64,000 nt of DNA from Pontederia crassipes (lineage: Eukaryota > Streptophyta > Magnoliopsida > Commelinales > Pontederiaceae). The stretch's first letter is position 1. The number at the start of each line of letters is the position of its first letter. The DNA is taken from contig JAUKPH010000017.1 in assembly GCA_030549335.1 (NCBI GenBank), forward strand, positions 6,223,501-6,287,500. The letters run 5' to 3'. Position numbers and translations under genes: made by a program. Positions 47,731 to 60,305 of this stretch are shown here, piece by piece. Below the pieces are notes generated by a model. That model was not told the DNA's origin, searched no databases, and saw only the letters and a program-made list of their open reading frames with translations.

Positions 47731-47926
47731 CTATAAAAATGAGTTAACTCAATAATATAAGTATCATCTACATGAGAATGTACTTAGTACTTACTTGAGG
47801 AGTGGAGCTGCTGATGCTTGAGAAGCTTGCACATGACTTTACTTTGAGCTATGAGACAATATGAACAATAATGACTATGCATGAATATCTACTTTACTAT
47901 GATCGATGAGGGAGCCAAGAACTTAT

Positions 47927-47938
47927 GCTCTGATACCA
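47927..47938 (-). promoter_or_regulatory. Primer-binding site of the Ty3 element
   Basis: On the minus strand TGGTATCAGAGC, complementary to initiator methionine tRNA, lies three bases inside the 5' LTR boundary. Confidence 0.9.
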
Positions 47939-47941
47939 AAC

Positions 47942-50318
47942 TGTAACGCCCTTAAAATCGCCCCTCCTACCACGTAGGTAGTCAAGTTGACCCCGAGACC
48001 GCTACACTGCCTACTACACTGTTGGCCATGACTATTCAACAAAATGGCATACGTGACATCAATATAATCAGAAAATATAATACCAAGACTTTAATGCGGA
48101 AGTTCAAACGATGGAATGTCAGGACACATTGATAGTTAATGCGAGCTATAACAAAACGGAGCAAATCACATTTAACAAGTTCATCAAAAGGAAAGGTTCA
48201 ATATGCGGAAGAACATGATGTCTATAAATAGAAAAGGACATGCTGAAACATAAATGCATATTTCAAGAGCTAGTAGCAACAGTTGGGGGTCATGTGCAGC
48301 ATTCTACAAGCTTTGTGCCCTCCATCACCTCATTAATTAGAGTTCTCATCTGCAAAATCCCAATGCAGGAGAATCGAATACCCACGAGCAAAGATGCCCA
48401 GTACAATAGAAACATAGATGATGAAATAATAATCAATGATGATCATATGACAATATATATCAGTGATGAACAATTATATACCTTGGCTTTACCTTGGCTA
48501 TAATGAGTCACACATCTTACTTTAACATTGTCCATGTATGTACCCTATTCTTTACTACAACTATACTTTGCCTTTACAATACTCTGCATTATCTTTACAA
48601 TATCATGTTCCATACTTTACTATACTATGTCTATGCCACACTATACAATACTTTACTTTACATTTGCTTTACTGTGAGTTGCACTACGTCTTTTACATTA
48701 CTATGATATCCTTAAAGTTGGTTGTCCTATGCGAGCTCGACTTTATTAAGTTGGGATGCCAAAGGTACCGCTCTGAATTTGTGAAGCCAGTAAGCCCAAA
48801 AAGGGAAGGGGTGTGTGTTGCTACATCACCTAGTTCGGAATGTAGGTGGGAGAGAACCTACACCCAGGAACAGTGATCATTTAAGAACCTGTAGGATCAC
48901 TATCTCCTCAGCTAGATACATGTCCCTCTAGCTCAATACTATATTCTCTGGGGGAAGGAGTGTGACCATTGCATCACCCTTTTTCGAGATACAGGTGAGA
49001 GAGAACTTGAGATCTCGGGAACAGTGGTCATCGAAGACCAGTAGCTTCGTTGTCTCCTCAGCTAACTACCTATCCCTCTCTGTACAATACTTTGATCTTT
49101 GTTCCATACTTTGGGTCGGCACATAGCAATCCCATGTCTTTATCTTTACTTTACTTGTCTTTAATTATCTTTGATGAAGTTCAGAATCATAAGATGAAGA
49201 GATTCCTTTTTCATAAAGGTTTGGATCTTCCTTAGGACAAAATAAGGTTCATTATAGTCTTTAGAGTCTTAGATAAGGTTTCAAATAATTCTAATGAAAA
49301 ATGGGACCTAATTTCTGAAGGATCAGATTCAACGGAAAAGCCCCCTATTCTGGCCGACAGAACCCGGGCCAAGTTGAGGAGAACTCAGGTCGAGTCTCTG
49401 TCGGAGAATTTCTGTGCATGACCCGGTCCGAGTTGAGGTCCGACTCGGGCCGGGTCGTTGACAATACATTGATTGACATCGAGTCAGATTCGCACTTGAT
49501 CCGACTCGGTAAGACCTAGGTCGGGTTAATGTTTGACCCGGTCGGGTTTCTGGTCGCGTTCTTGCGACATCGCCGATGAGGCGACCTGGTCCGGATCTAC
49601 ATAGACTCGGACCGCGTTTAGGTGTGACCCGGGTCGGGTCATGGATGACGCGGGCCGGGTTCTATTGCGCAGAAACTACGCCGGTCATCTTCTCCATCTC
49701 CGATGACCTTCTGACCGTCGAAACGAGTAGATCACAATATGAAAAGTACATCTATGGCATTCATGATCACTATGACATCTTTATGTGCAACATTAGATCT
49801 ATAATTCTTCGTCTAGGGGATTTAAATCTAAGGTACCTTGTTTTCGGTCGTTGGAATTCATCGACGATCTGTTTTTCGTTCACCGGTTGTCCTTGAGCGA
49901 TGGAAGGGTGCGCCCAACCTCACGAACGTCGAAGGAGGTCACAGCGTGTCGAAGGAATGTCAGATCATTCGCCGTTCGCTGTCCTCGCCCTGCTCTGTGT
50001 CGTGCGTCTTCGGTGTGCGCCGTTCATCAGACGAGAGGGAGAAGAAGAGGAAAAGATGAAGGCGGCGACTGGTCAGAAGATCCAAGGGTGCGCGAGGGTT
50101 GCCCTCGAGTCCCCTTTTATAGCATTGGCCGGCCAGGGTGGCTGACCAATTCCGAGCGGAATCAAGGGAGGATTTTCCTCCCCTGTTAGCCGTTCTTCTT
50201 TCCTTTTCTTTTTTTTTCATTTGAATTTAATTTGAATTCTTGCCATAAGTGTCCATAATTCTCTCGTTAATTGCAATTTGAACGTTTTTCCTTAATTGAA
50301 AAAATTGAATCCATTACA
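47942..50318 (-). repeat. 5' LTR of the Ty3 element
   Basis: 2377 bp, collinear with 40124-42487. The promoter should lie here, read leftward. No clear TATA box was chosen. Confidence 0.92.
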
Positions 50319-50399
50319 ATTGAACTAACCAAGCTAGAAGCCTAAGGATTTGTGTAGGCTAATTCACAACTTTCATACTTACTTGAAAGCTACTTTGAA

Positions 50400-52501
50400 G
50401 CTTCAAGCCACAACTGAACAATGACAAAAAAGTTGACTAGTAGCGTGCGCAAAATGATAAGAAAGTAAGAACCTTCTAGCCAGCAATGTACAAGGAGGAT
50501 AACCTTATTAATTACGACATTTGAGACCCATAAGAACAACTGTGATCCTTGGAATGCTCTCAAATAGAAGTACGCATTCAAAAAGTCATGAATAGACATG
50601 CTATTTTGCATTGATACACCATGAGAAAGATGGGGACCCATGACAAAGTGGTTGACCACGTCAACAAAATGATCATGGCCAAGGATCTAAAAGGTGCGAG
50701 ATGTGTTTCATTAAAACGCTACGAATTACCTGACTATATATTTTCTCTTTCCTTTTTGTATTGCTTAATATAAAAGTTTAGTATTCATTTTAAAACATAT
50801 ATAATTAAATATTATTTTCATGTTGCAATATTGAGTCATGGTTGGGTTGGGTCGCATCCAACCTGACCAACAATCCAACCCAACCCAACATAGGTCGAGT
50901 AAAGTTGGATCATCGAGTTCAGGACTCCAACCCAATGAACACATCTAATCTTCAATGCTGAGAAGAATCAAGAAGAGTAGAGGACGAGGCTAACACCATC
51001 CAACATAGAAAGGACCTCAAGCCCAAAAGAACACTAAGGCTCGCAAAAAGATTCGATGGAGAGCATGTCTTAAATGTGAAAATTTTGATTATTAAGATCA
51101 ATTGGAGTGATTGAGTGCAACATTGCAACAATAGTATGAAAGGTGGTGCATTAATTATGGAGCAACTAGTCGTATCACCAATACGAAAAAATACTCATTG
51201 AATACAAAAAGTTGAGAAAGGATATACATGTTGAAGGTGTTAGGATATACATATTGCATCTGGGAGACAACGTAATGATAATATGCAAAGATGTGCTATA
51301 TAATCTATGTGTTAGGACAAAGGTGAAGCTTGCACATTAAGACGAGTATCTATTGTATGAGTGCGATATTTCATATTTTTTTATTAATGTTAATATAGAA
51401 GATTGTACAAATTCTATTACATATAAATGTGTGATGACTTTTAATAAATTGAAATCATGATCGTCCATCATGAAAGTTGAAATGTGCCCAAGTGATTGGA
51501 ACATGATTTATCATATGATAAACACCTATAGGATGCTAATGGATATTTAAAATAAAGCGTATGGTCGATTATTCTCTTTATATGCACAAAATAATATTAG
51601 TTGTCAAGGATTATACATAGTAAGCTAAGATTGACTTTTTTTAAAAAAATATTCCCCTTGTCCCCTTGTCTAAGTTTACATCAATCAACATAATCTTAGC
51701 GATAGTTCGATATGGATTTGAAATTATCCTAAATGAATGCTGATACAATATTTCAAAATGGTGACCTAAAGGATATATGTGTGTGTCTACATATATGTAT
51801 GTATACACACTCAGATATATAAGTGTATGCCTACATAGATTGAAGATGTTCATATGAAGGGTCAATAAAGTGTATAGATTTAAGAGATCATTGTATGGAT
51901 TAAAGCAATCCTCACAACATTGATATTTAAACATTTATGTGATGAAAATCCAATTTGAGTTTAAATTAAACAAATTGAATTATTGTGTATACATCAAATA
52001 GAGGAATTTGAGAAATTTTGTGATATTGTGATTATATTAATGTTTTTCATTACTAATGATATTACAATACTCAATAAAGTGAAAGATAAACATGCATGTG
52101 AGAAGCGTCAAACTATTCAAGATTAAAACCCAAGTACATTAAAATTGAGTGAAAATAGTTTATCAAAGGAATTTAGGACACAAATTTGTAACTCAAAAGT
52201 TAGTGCCTCAACATAGAGGAAAAATCATTAACAAGCAATATGGAGCTTCATGTATGAAATATATGTACATGGTAAGATTCGACTTATGCAGCAAGTCCAA
52301 TGAGCAAAATTCAAAACAATTTCTGGAAGGCTCATTGGGAGGTTATTAAGAGAATTTTACAATATACGAATGCACCACACCTTTAAGGTTGACATATGAG
52401 ACTGATAAAGTGATATTGTAGGATATTCATATATGAATTTTGAAGATAATACTAATGATAAAAAAATCACATCTGTCATATCTTTATATTAGTTGAGTTT
52501 C
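50400..52501 (+). pseudogene. Decayed Ty1/copia element, left part (gag to RNase H)
   Basis: Heavily mutated but ordered copia landmarks on the plus strand. Gag-like words come at about 50540-50735. A zinc-knuckle relic (CLKCENFDY) is near 51070. The protease/pre-integrase region follows (WCINYGATSRITN near 51140, LGDNVMI near 51265). The terminal RT/RNase H region comes at 52250-52500 (a YMYMVRFDLCSKSNEQ counterpart of MYxMVCTRPDIA, a KRILQYT counterpart of the LRYLKGT motif, and SYMNFEDNTNDKKITS). Much of integrase and RT is missing or unreadable. A fragment with GGGTTGGGTCG words (about 50830-50945) interrupts gag. The CACTA transposon cuts it at 52502, and it resumes at 61415. Confidence 0.6.
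50830..50950. mobile_element. Short GGGTTGGGTCG-type element fragment inside the copia relic
   Basis: Contains GGTTGGGTTGGGTCGCATCC and the inverse word CCAACCCAACCCAAC within 120 bp, ending near TGAACACATCT. It recalls the GC-ended element family, but without an AT core or a proven target duplication. Confidence 0.3.
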
Positions 52502-52519
52502 TACTACAAGAAAATCGAA

Positions 52520-53010
52520 GAATAGCGACACAATGAAAGAAACACTATTGCGGCGCTATTGAGTCTCTGGTACATATAGTGTCGCATTAACGTCCAAATA
52601 GCACCGTTAAAATGAGGCGTCGGAAATCGGTGGCTAGTGGCGTCGCAATGGAGCCAACAAAAGAGGAGACGCTACTAGCGCCAATGGTTGATGCTTTCTC
52701 GACGTTACGAAGACGCGTGATGTCTAGTTGGTATCAGTTGATAGACGTTGCTAAGGAGACGCTTACGTGATGTGACATTGGAGGCGCTACTCCGGCACTC
52801 AAGGGACACTAACATTATGCATTAGTTGAAACTATTTCGGCACTTATGTGAGGCCAACATCATGTTTGTTGCGTTGCCAATGAGACACTAAGGTGACGCG
52901 AAGGTGACATTAACATGACGCTAAGAACGATATATTTAATATAGAGTTGACTATATGTGCAACGCTAGGGTGACACTATGGAGACGCTAACTGCAAATTT
53001 TGTTGACCCA
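52520..53010. repeat. CACTA left subterminal repeats
   Basis: Many short GACGCTA / GGCGCTA / GCGTCGC words in both orientations within about 490 bp. In Spm such motifs bind TNPA; here that role is inferred from position. Confidence 0.75.
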
Positions 53011-53179
53011 TTACAGTCACATTTTTCCCTTCCCACATCATACAATTATATAATGCATTGATATTCATCACATACATAATATGAAAGCATGATAGGCACA
53101 ATATTTAAAATAAGAATATGAAAGTAATAAACTAAACTAACAAACTATATGTATATCTAATAATAAGTCTATAAGTAAT

Positions 53180-54560
53180 AATAGTATAGTTTCTATCCTA
53201 AGTTTGGGAGTTATTGTTATCGTTCCGGACGTTCGATCCTGACGTGCTCGTTCCATGACCTCGCGAGGATTGATTCTCCGACATGATCAATCCTTGAATC
53301 ACTTGCAATAGTAGAGCCAACTGCTGCGACAACTGCTGCGAAACATGCTGCGATAGCTGCTGCGATAATTGTTGCGATAGCTGCGTCATATCAGGTGTAG
53401 CGAATAAGCTCGGAGCAGATGTGTCGTCCGCATATCCTTTGCTCCTCCTAGGTTCCTGAACGGTTGTGCCGAGGTCACACAAGTATCTTCCTCGTGTCGT
53501 GCTGGCCACCTCCTCTCAAACAACAGGGTCCTCTACGAAATAGAAAAATTATACAATCATATAATATATAAATTATATATAAAAAAACACATAAATTAAA
53601 AGCATGAATCCATTCCAAGAAACATTACCTGGTGGTTGAGTACTCGGATCATCTCCGTACTTTTGTGCCATTTTTACTTTATACTCATCCTAAAAAATTT
53701 AAACATTGCACATTTCAAAAATAGTGCACTAACGTCAACAACCAAATGAACATGTGATGAGACTTACCAGAAGCTTACGAATAGTGGACGTGACCAAGTC
53801 GTTGATCTTCCGGATCTTATGCGTGGCCTCGTAGATCACGCGAAAGTCCACGAGACCGTCTTCTTTCTCCTCCTATAATAAAGCTTCAAATTTTATAAAA
53901 TAAGTATAAGTTAAAAGTTTAATTAATTGAATTTGTATGTAAATTACCATGCGTCATCAATGCTCATCAAATCGCATTGACCCCCTCTGTGGATGTGGGC
54001 CTCGGGCTTCGAAAGTCGGTTAAATCTTGCCTTTTTCGACTTCCTTTGCCATTGTTCATCCATCCTGTATGAACATCAAATATTTAGACTTTAAAAAATT
54101 ATAAATTTAATAAAAATAATTTAAAACTAAACATACTTGCCACTTCCTACATAAGGATTCCTAAACTGAGCATCTAATATGCCTTGGGCATCTTTGTATC
54201 CCCTGCTCCAAAGTGAGGCCGACGGACGTGACGACCTTACGAAACTTGTACAATCGATTTCGAAGGTGTTTCCCAGCGACCTCCTCAAAAGCTATCCGGA
54301 TCGTCCCTAAACTAAGATCCAGATGAAATTGATTTGCCTCCTACACAATACGTTAAAACTTAGTAATTCTAAATTAATATAAAATAAATTATGTAACACA
54401 AATAGAAGATCATGCCGTAAAGACTCAAAAGATGTCATCCAACACTTGAATTGGGACATCTTTCCAGGATTTTGCCCCTTCCAGGAAGTGGAAAAGAATG
54501 AGAGCACTGACATCCCCTGCGGTACTAGCGGGTATGAAAGTGATCCTGCCAATTACAAAG
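53180..54560 (-). pseudogene. CACTA TNPA-like (Transposase_24 type) relic
   Basis: Minus-strand exons in order. One carries QWQRKSKKARFNRL (about 54050). One carries DGLVDFRVIYEATHKI with a donor GTAAGT (about 53870-53770). One carries DEYKVKMAQKYGDDPST (about 53690-53635). The final exon carries EEVASTTRGRYLCDLG, followed by a (QLSQ)n-type Gln-rich coiled-coil tract (53509-53198). These match the plant Transposase_24 family, the DNA-binding protein that recognises subterminal repeats. A stop (TCA on the plus strand at 53516-53518) sits where the family has Trp before EEVA, so the copy is inactive. Upstream exons (to 54560) are less certain. Confidence 0.65.
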
Positions 54561-55599
54561 AATAATTAATTTTTAATGATAACCAAAATTTTAACAAAAT
54601 TTTTACAACTTATTTAACTTATGGTCGAACAATATTATTCACGGTGACCACCCCATTTCGTGTAATCCCTCTTCTCGAAGAGAAGTCATCATTCGGTACA
54701 GCTGGGGTAGGTTGAGAAGGTCCGACGTCATCTACGGGGCCTAATACAAAATAAATCATTAGTGTCATACTAATTTAAACTAGTGATAATTTATATTTGT
54801 ACAGTAATATTCTCACCTCAAGTGATGTCTATCGTTGCATGATTCGTGGCAGTTCGCTCGTCAGAATGTGACAAGCCGGATGCTTGTGCTATCGACGGCG
54901 TGGCAACTGACATTATTAAAAAATGATTAAAGTAATTAATTGAGAAATATAATGTTAATAATAATAAATATATCACCTGGGGTAAGATGTCGCTCGCCAA
55001 CATTAGAATGTGGTGAAACGTTCGGTAATCTCGGTGGTGGCGATGGCGTAACAACTGTCATCATAAGAAAATATATAAAAATTTATCTCCTATTTAAATT
55101 TATGAAATATACAGAAAATAACTTGGTGTGACATGTCGATCGTCGTTGTGCGATCGAGACGTTTCAACTATGTGCCCCGTCGACAATGGAGCAACTATCA
55201 CAAGAGCAAAATATTTAGAAAACTCTATTACCTATTATGTATCGCCTATTATGTCACACGTACCTAGAGTAATGTGGAGCCGACCCACCAATAGATCGCC
55301 TCTTATGTGATGATCTAGCTACATGCCCCATCGACGACGGAGCAACTGACATTATTAAAGAACGAATTTAACTATTATAATTAACTAGAAATAAACAACT
55401 AATAATAAATATAATACTGGTGGTCGTGATGGCTCACTCATCTGGAGTGAATGCCTAGAAGAGCGAGATGACCCAGATGCTCGGTCTATAGTAACCATGA
55501 CTAAAACAAAGTAACAATATTGTCTTATTATTGGTAACGATATATAACTAAAAAAGTATGAAGCTTGTGTCATTAGAAGAGCTATGGGATTTATTCGTT

Positions 55600-58500
55600 T
55601 GTTTCGTATTCTGATTCATTTTCATCATCTTCATCATCGTCGCTATAATCTTAGTTTGAGTCATCGTTAACGAAATTGTCAAAGTTCACTTCCAAGAGGT
55701 CATTTGAATTGAACTCTTTCGTTGGCTCAGCGTCATCGAGCAATTGAATATTCTCAACTCCATCGGCTACATCAATCATTACATTCACTCTATATTCTTG
55801 ATCGTAATCATCCATGGGCACATCGTTGTATACGGATGATGTTTTGATATCATCTACCATTATTTTTGCTAAGAATAGTCTACTTCTCACCTTGCATGCG
55901 CCCACCATTCATCCTTGGTTCTTTTCGATGGATACCTAGTGTAGTACACTTGTTGCGCTTATTATGTCAATACGAATGAATCGTATGACTGAAGTATCGA
56001 TCGAGGGTTAATATCCACCAATTTAAACTTTTGATCGATCTGAACTCCTTTCTCTGGATCGAACCAACGACATTTTAGCACCACGACCTTGTTTGTTTTA
56101 CTCAAATAAGCCAATTCTATGATGTCTTCTATAATACCGTAGTAATCAAAGTCGTTGTCCCCGTACATGCTTTCTAGAACACATATACTGCTATTAACAA
56201 TTGAACGTTGTCGGCTATATTCTTCTGTACGAAATTGATATCTATTGACTATGACGCCGCAGTAGCTAAGAACTTGTTTCTTCAGGTCAGATCTCGTATT
56301 TTTAAATGTATGACTGAGCCATTAATAACCTATAAGAAAAATAACTAGAACTTTATTAAAAGTTACAAACTTAAGTAATAATTATGAGCGATCGAAAAAA
56401 ATTCTCACTTCACATCTCAACCAATCGGCAAAATGTTCGTCTCGTAGTTTCAATAATTTATCGTTTGAAATTAACGGATTATTTTCTCATTGTAATTCTT
56501 CAAATTTCCTGAATCCATAGTTTTCAATTAATGAAATCACATAGCGATAATTAACTTTAAATTATAATACATATTGAAATAAATTGTCTTACTCAAGATA
56601 CGATGTCAATTCGCTACAATTTGCAAGGACATAACTCTCAACGACGATGAAATCTCTGTCGTTCAAGATAACTTTACGTCTTGTACCAAGAAGCTGGCAT
56701 GGGTACTTGAAGATGGATAAAATATTCATGTTAACTTCTCTTTCATCAACATCATCATTTCTTGAAACTTGGGTGTGTCATGATTGTATGTATGGCTCAA
56801 AGTACTTTGAAGTGAAGTTTGACACCTCCTCAATGAAATATGCTTCACATATGGAGCCTTCAATTTTCATCTTATTCTTTGCCTTCCTTTTCAAATATAA
56901 CATGCATCTTTCGAAAGGATACATCCATCGATACTGAACTGGACCCGCAACTTTTGTTTCGTATGAAAGATATACAATCAAGTGCTCCATCACATCAAAA
57001 AAAGAAGGTGAAAATATTTTCTCAACCTTGTAATCACAATAGAAACCTCTAACTGAGAGATATTTTCTTTCTGAACGATGGATGTACAAAGCTCTTTAAA
57101 GAACATAGATAACTCTGTTAAGACTTTCCAGATGGCCCTTCGCAAAAGTTCTTTAAAGACAATTGGAAGTGGCCTTTACATAAAAATATGACAATCATGA
57201 CTCTTCATCTCATGTATCCTTCCATTGTCCAAATTAAAACAACAAGATATATTTGATACATATCAGTCAGAAATTTCAATTGCTTGACCCATTCGAAAAC
57301 CATTATCTTTTGTTCTTCCTTTAACATTCATAATAGTGTTGAAGATGTTGTTAAATACGTTCTTCTCCACATGCATGACGTCCAAGTTATGACATACCAA
57401 GTTTGAAGACCAATAAGGCAACTCCCAAAAATTACTTCTTTTTTCCCAATTATGTTCACTTTCAAACCCAATTTTCTTGTAACTACTGGCCTTCAATCCG
57501 AACGAAACTTAATTAAGTTTGCTTACTTATCTAACTATTCTTGTCTCGTCAAATGAGTTGGAGGCAAAGTGTTCTCGGTTGTATTCTTTTTAAATGAGTT
57601 TCGATCACAACGCATCGAATTCTCCAATGACAAAAACATTATATGACAATCAAACTAGCAAACTTTCATATAATTTTTCAAATAAAATGATTTTGTATTC
57701 TTTCCACATATGGGACAAGTAAGTTTACCTTTTGTGCTCCAACCACTCAACATTTCATATGCTGGAAAACCACTTATGGTCCACATAGAACAACTCATAA
57801 GTGAGTCGTTTTATTTGTAATACAACATGCAATGATTGCGACATGCATCAATCTTATGATATCTCAACCCTAAATGTCTCATCAATCTTTTGCACTTGAA
57901 AGAATGTCCCGGTAATTTATCTGAAGCTGAAAGCATACTCTTAATAATGGCAAGCATCTGGTCAAAACAACTTTCGCTCATATTAAATTTTGATTTCAAA
58001 TTCATTAGTTGTGCTATTGTAGATAGTGTAGTTTGCCTCACGCATCCATCCCATAAAGGTTCATTTGCTTCTTCGAGAAGATTATAAAATTTACAAGCCG
58101 AAGGATTTAGGTCTTCTTCAATCAAATGTTTCGTCGATATTTTCTCCTAACATTGCATCTCGTATCATGTCCCTATATGGATTGCTCGAGTCGCCCACAT
58201 TGATATCTACATTAGTTGTCTCCTTAGCCCATCTTCCTTCGCCACGAAAGAATTAATTTGTGTATGTCAGTAAGAAATCGTTCTAATATAAATCCTTCTG
58301 CATATCATATCTTACTTTCCACTGATAACATTTGCACCATCTGAAGAAGCAACATCTTCATTTTGATATGCCACATTAATGAATTTATCAACACCATCCT
58401 TATATTCTTCAATTATAACGCCACGTTTATCCTTCCAACGACGAATCCAAGTACGATTTGTCTTTGTCATTTCTGTAACGGACAACATTAAGCCAGTCAA

Positions 58501-58600
58501 TAAATTCTTGTACTTGAAACATGTGATTTTGAAGTTACGAAGTCCAAAATCACATGTTTCAAATATTTGATCGTCGTATTCAGAATCGACCATAATCTAT
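55600..58600 (-). pseudogene. CACTA TNP2-like transposase relic
   Basis: Ordered TNP2/TnpD blocks on the minus strand. The N-terminal transposase-associated domain carries NRTWIRRWKDKRGVI and GVDKFINVAYQNEDVAS (58500-58320). The central part carries ACKFYNLLEEANEPLWDGC, then RYHKIDACRNHCMLYYK (58125-57811). The catalytic-region block carries LPYWSSNLVCHNLDVMHVEK (about 57410-57350). The DUF4218 block carries KVAGPVQYRWMYPFERCM (about 56940). The DUF4216 block carries YYGIIEDIIELAYL and VVLKCRWFDPEKGVQ (about 56140-56050), followed by a C-terminal acidic tail near 55650-55860. Multiple stops and frame changes separate the blocks. The enzyme would cut the TIRs; this copy cannot be functional as read. 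Confidence 0.85.
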
Positions 58601-58924
58601 ATTTTGGGTACCAAATATTGATAATTTTTTTGTCAGTATTTGATTTCAAATTGAGTTCAATTATCTTAAGGGAAACTATAATCTAATAACTCGTAATCGT
58701 AGAACAAATTTGTTCTGCTCATGCATTTACTATAAGAGAGGTGGGGAACAAAGCAGCATGCAGCCAGGAATCAATCATAAATGTCGAACGTTATGATTGA
58801 CTTAACATGATATTAGATTAAAAAATAGTAAATTAACTAGTCCTTAGATTAATTTCAAGTAATTAACTTAACATGCATTAGAGTAAAAAATACCCAATTA
58901 ACTAGGGATTACATAATGTATGGT

Positions 58925-59610
58925 GGCGGGCTCATACCTTCTTAAGCGGAGAAGGATGACGACAGGCGACGGAGGAGGGTAAGCGATGGAGGAAGGCGGC
59001 GGGCGACGGCCGGCACCGGACAGAGGAGCACAGACAACGGGCGAAGGACGAGTCGGAGGGCGCGCCGGGGAGGAGGCGGAGGGTGGGCCGCGTAGGAGGC
59101 GGGGGACGGACCGTAGAGGCAAAGAGCGGAGGAGGCGGAGGGCAGAGGAGGAGGTTGGTGGGCCTCAGAGGCGGAGGGCGGCAGAGGCAGAGGGCGGAGG
59201 AGGCGGAGGGCGACAGAGGCAGAGAGCGGAGGAGGGCGACAGAGGCAGAGAGCGGAGGAGGGCGGTGGAGACGGAAGGCGACAGAGGAGGCAGAGGGCGA
59301 CGAAGGCGAAGGGCGAGGAGGCAGAGGAGGCGAAGGGTGGCGGAGGAGGCGGAGGGCGGCGGGTGGCGGGCTGCAGAGGTAGAGAGCGGAGGAGGTCGAC
59401 GCAGGGCTAATCGAAGGAGCAGTAGGCATCGGAGCAGCGGGCGGGCCAGTTCGACCGTCACAGCAGCGGGCGTCGATCGTCGCAGTAGCGGGGTCAGGCG
59501 ACTTCGACGTGAGCAACTTTGACTATCAGAGCAGCGGGGTCGGGCGAGTTCGACGACGATGAGTTCGACGAGGGCGGGGTCGGGCATCGGAGAAACGGGC
59601 GTCGTCGATC
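58925..59610. repeat. GC-rich GGAGGCGGAGGGCG tandem-repeat block at the CACTA 5' end
   Basis: About 690 bp of strongly GC-rich, purine-biased (plus strand) sequence made of degenerate units such as GGAGGCGGAGGGCG and ACAGAGGCAGAGAGCGGAGG. It lies between the TNP2 start and the right subterminal repeats, the position of the promoter and first leader exon in Spm. Long Pro/Ser/Arg frames on both strands follow from the repeat and are not called as genes. Confidence 0.75.
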
Positions 59611-59689
59611 GCAGTGAAAATCGGCGAGTGTAAAAGTAAAAAGTGAAAACACAGAAGAGGGGTTAGGATGTTAAGATAAGTATTTAGCA

Positions 59690-60253
59690 CCTCAAACAAC
59701 GCGGTGCTACATAGACGCTATAGGGATGCCATACTCGAGACGCTATTTCGAGGCTGTAGGGATGCTATATCGAATTTCCTTCCTAATTTAAGATTTATGT
59801 ATATGTGCACGAGTTATAGATGTCTATTTATATGTCAATATGTGCCTGATTAAGTTAGGGTAATAAAAAGTCGACTAATGCAGCGCTATAATGAAGCTAA
59901 TGCGTCGCTAAGATATATTAGAGATAGAATAGCATCGTAGTAGCGTCTCTACGAACTTAGCGTCTGACATTGGAGACGCCAGGGCGACGCTAATAGATTT
60001 TCTATATTCTAATTTTCTATTATATATATGTAATTTTCTTTATCAAGATAGTGTCTCATCTCATTGTGTCACATTCCAGTTATTTTGTTCCCTTCCCACA
60101 ATCTAAAAATTATGGAATGCATATATAATTATTCATGTATGTATATAGAATTATAAGTCTGTATGTACATGTGTATATGACAAAATTGTGTATATATATA
60201 TATCTAATATATGTGTATGTATATGTCTACACGTGAGAGATTAAGTCACAACA

Positions 60254-60305
<52 letters not shown>

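Larger units (their letters stand above)
40124..50318 (-). mobile_element. Ty3-type LTR retrotransposon, Tekay/Del chromodomain clade, degenerate
   Basis: A 10,195-bp element transcribed from the minus strand. Its LTRs begin TGTAAC and end GTTACA (40124-42487, 47942-50318), flanked by ATTAA (40119-40123) and ATTGA (50319-50323), a 5-bp duplication with one change. PBS, PPT, gag, protease, RT, RNase H, integrase and a chromodomain remnant occur in Ty3 order. The chromodomain after integrase and the large LTRs point to Tekay/Del. Stops and frameshifts in gag, RT and the chromodomain make it inactive. The LTRs differ at roughly one site in ten in the stretches aligned by eye, so the insertion is not recent. 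Confidence 0.93.

Noticed and set aside
51641-51934. Minus-strand 97-codon ORF
   Set aside because: Runs antisense through the decayed copia region and a TATA-type repeat. No domain.
58932-59587. Long Pro/Ser-rich and Arg/Gly-rich ORFs on opposite strands
   Set aside because: They arise from the GC-rich tandem repeat in the CACTA 5' region. Both strands are open over the same repeat.
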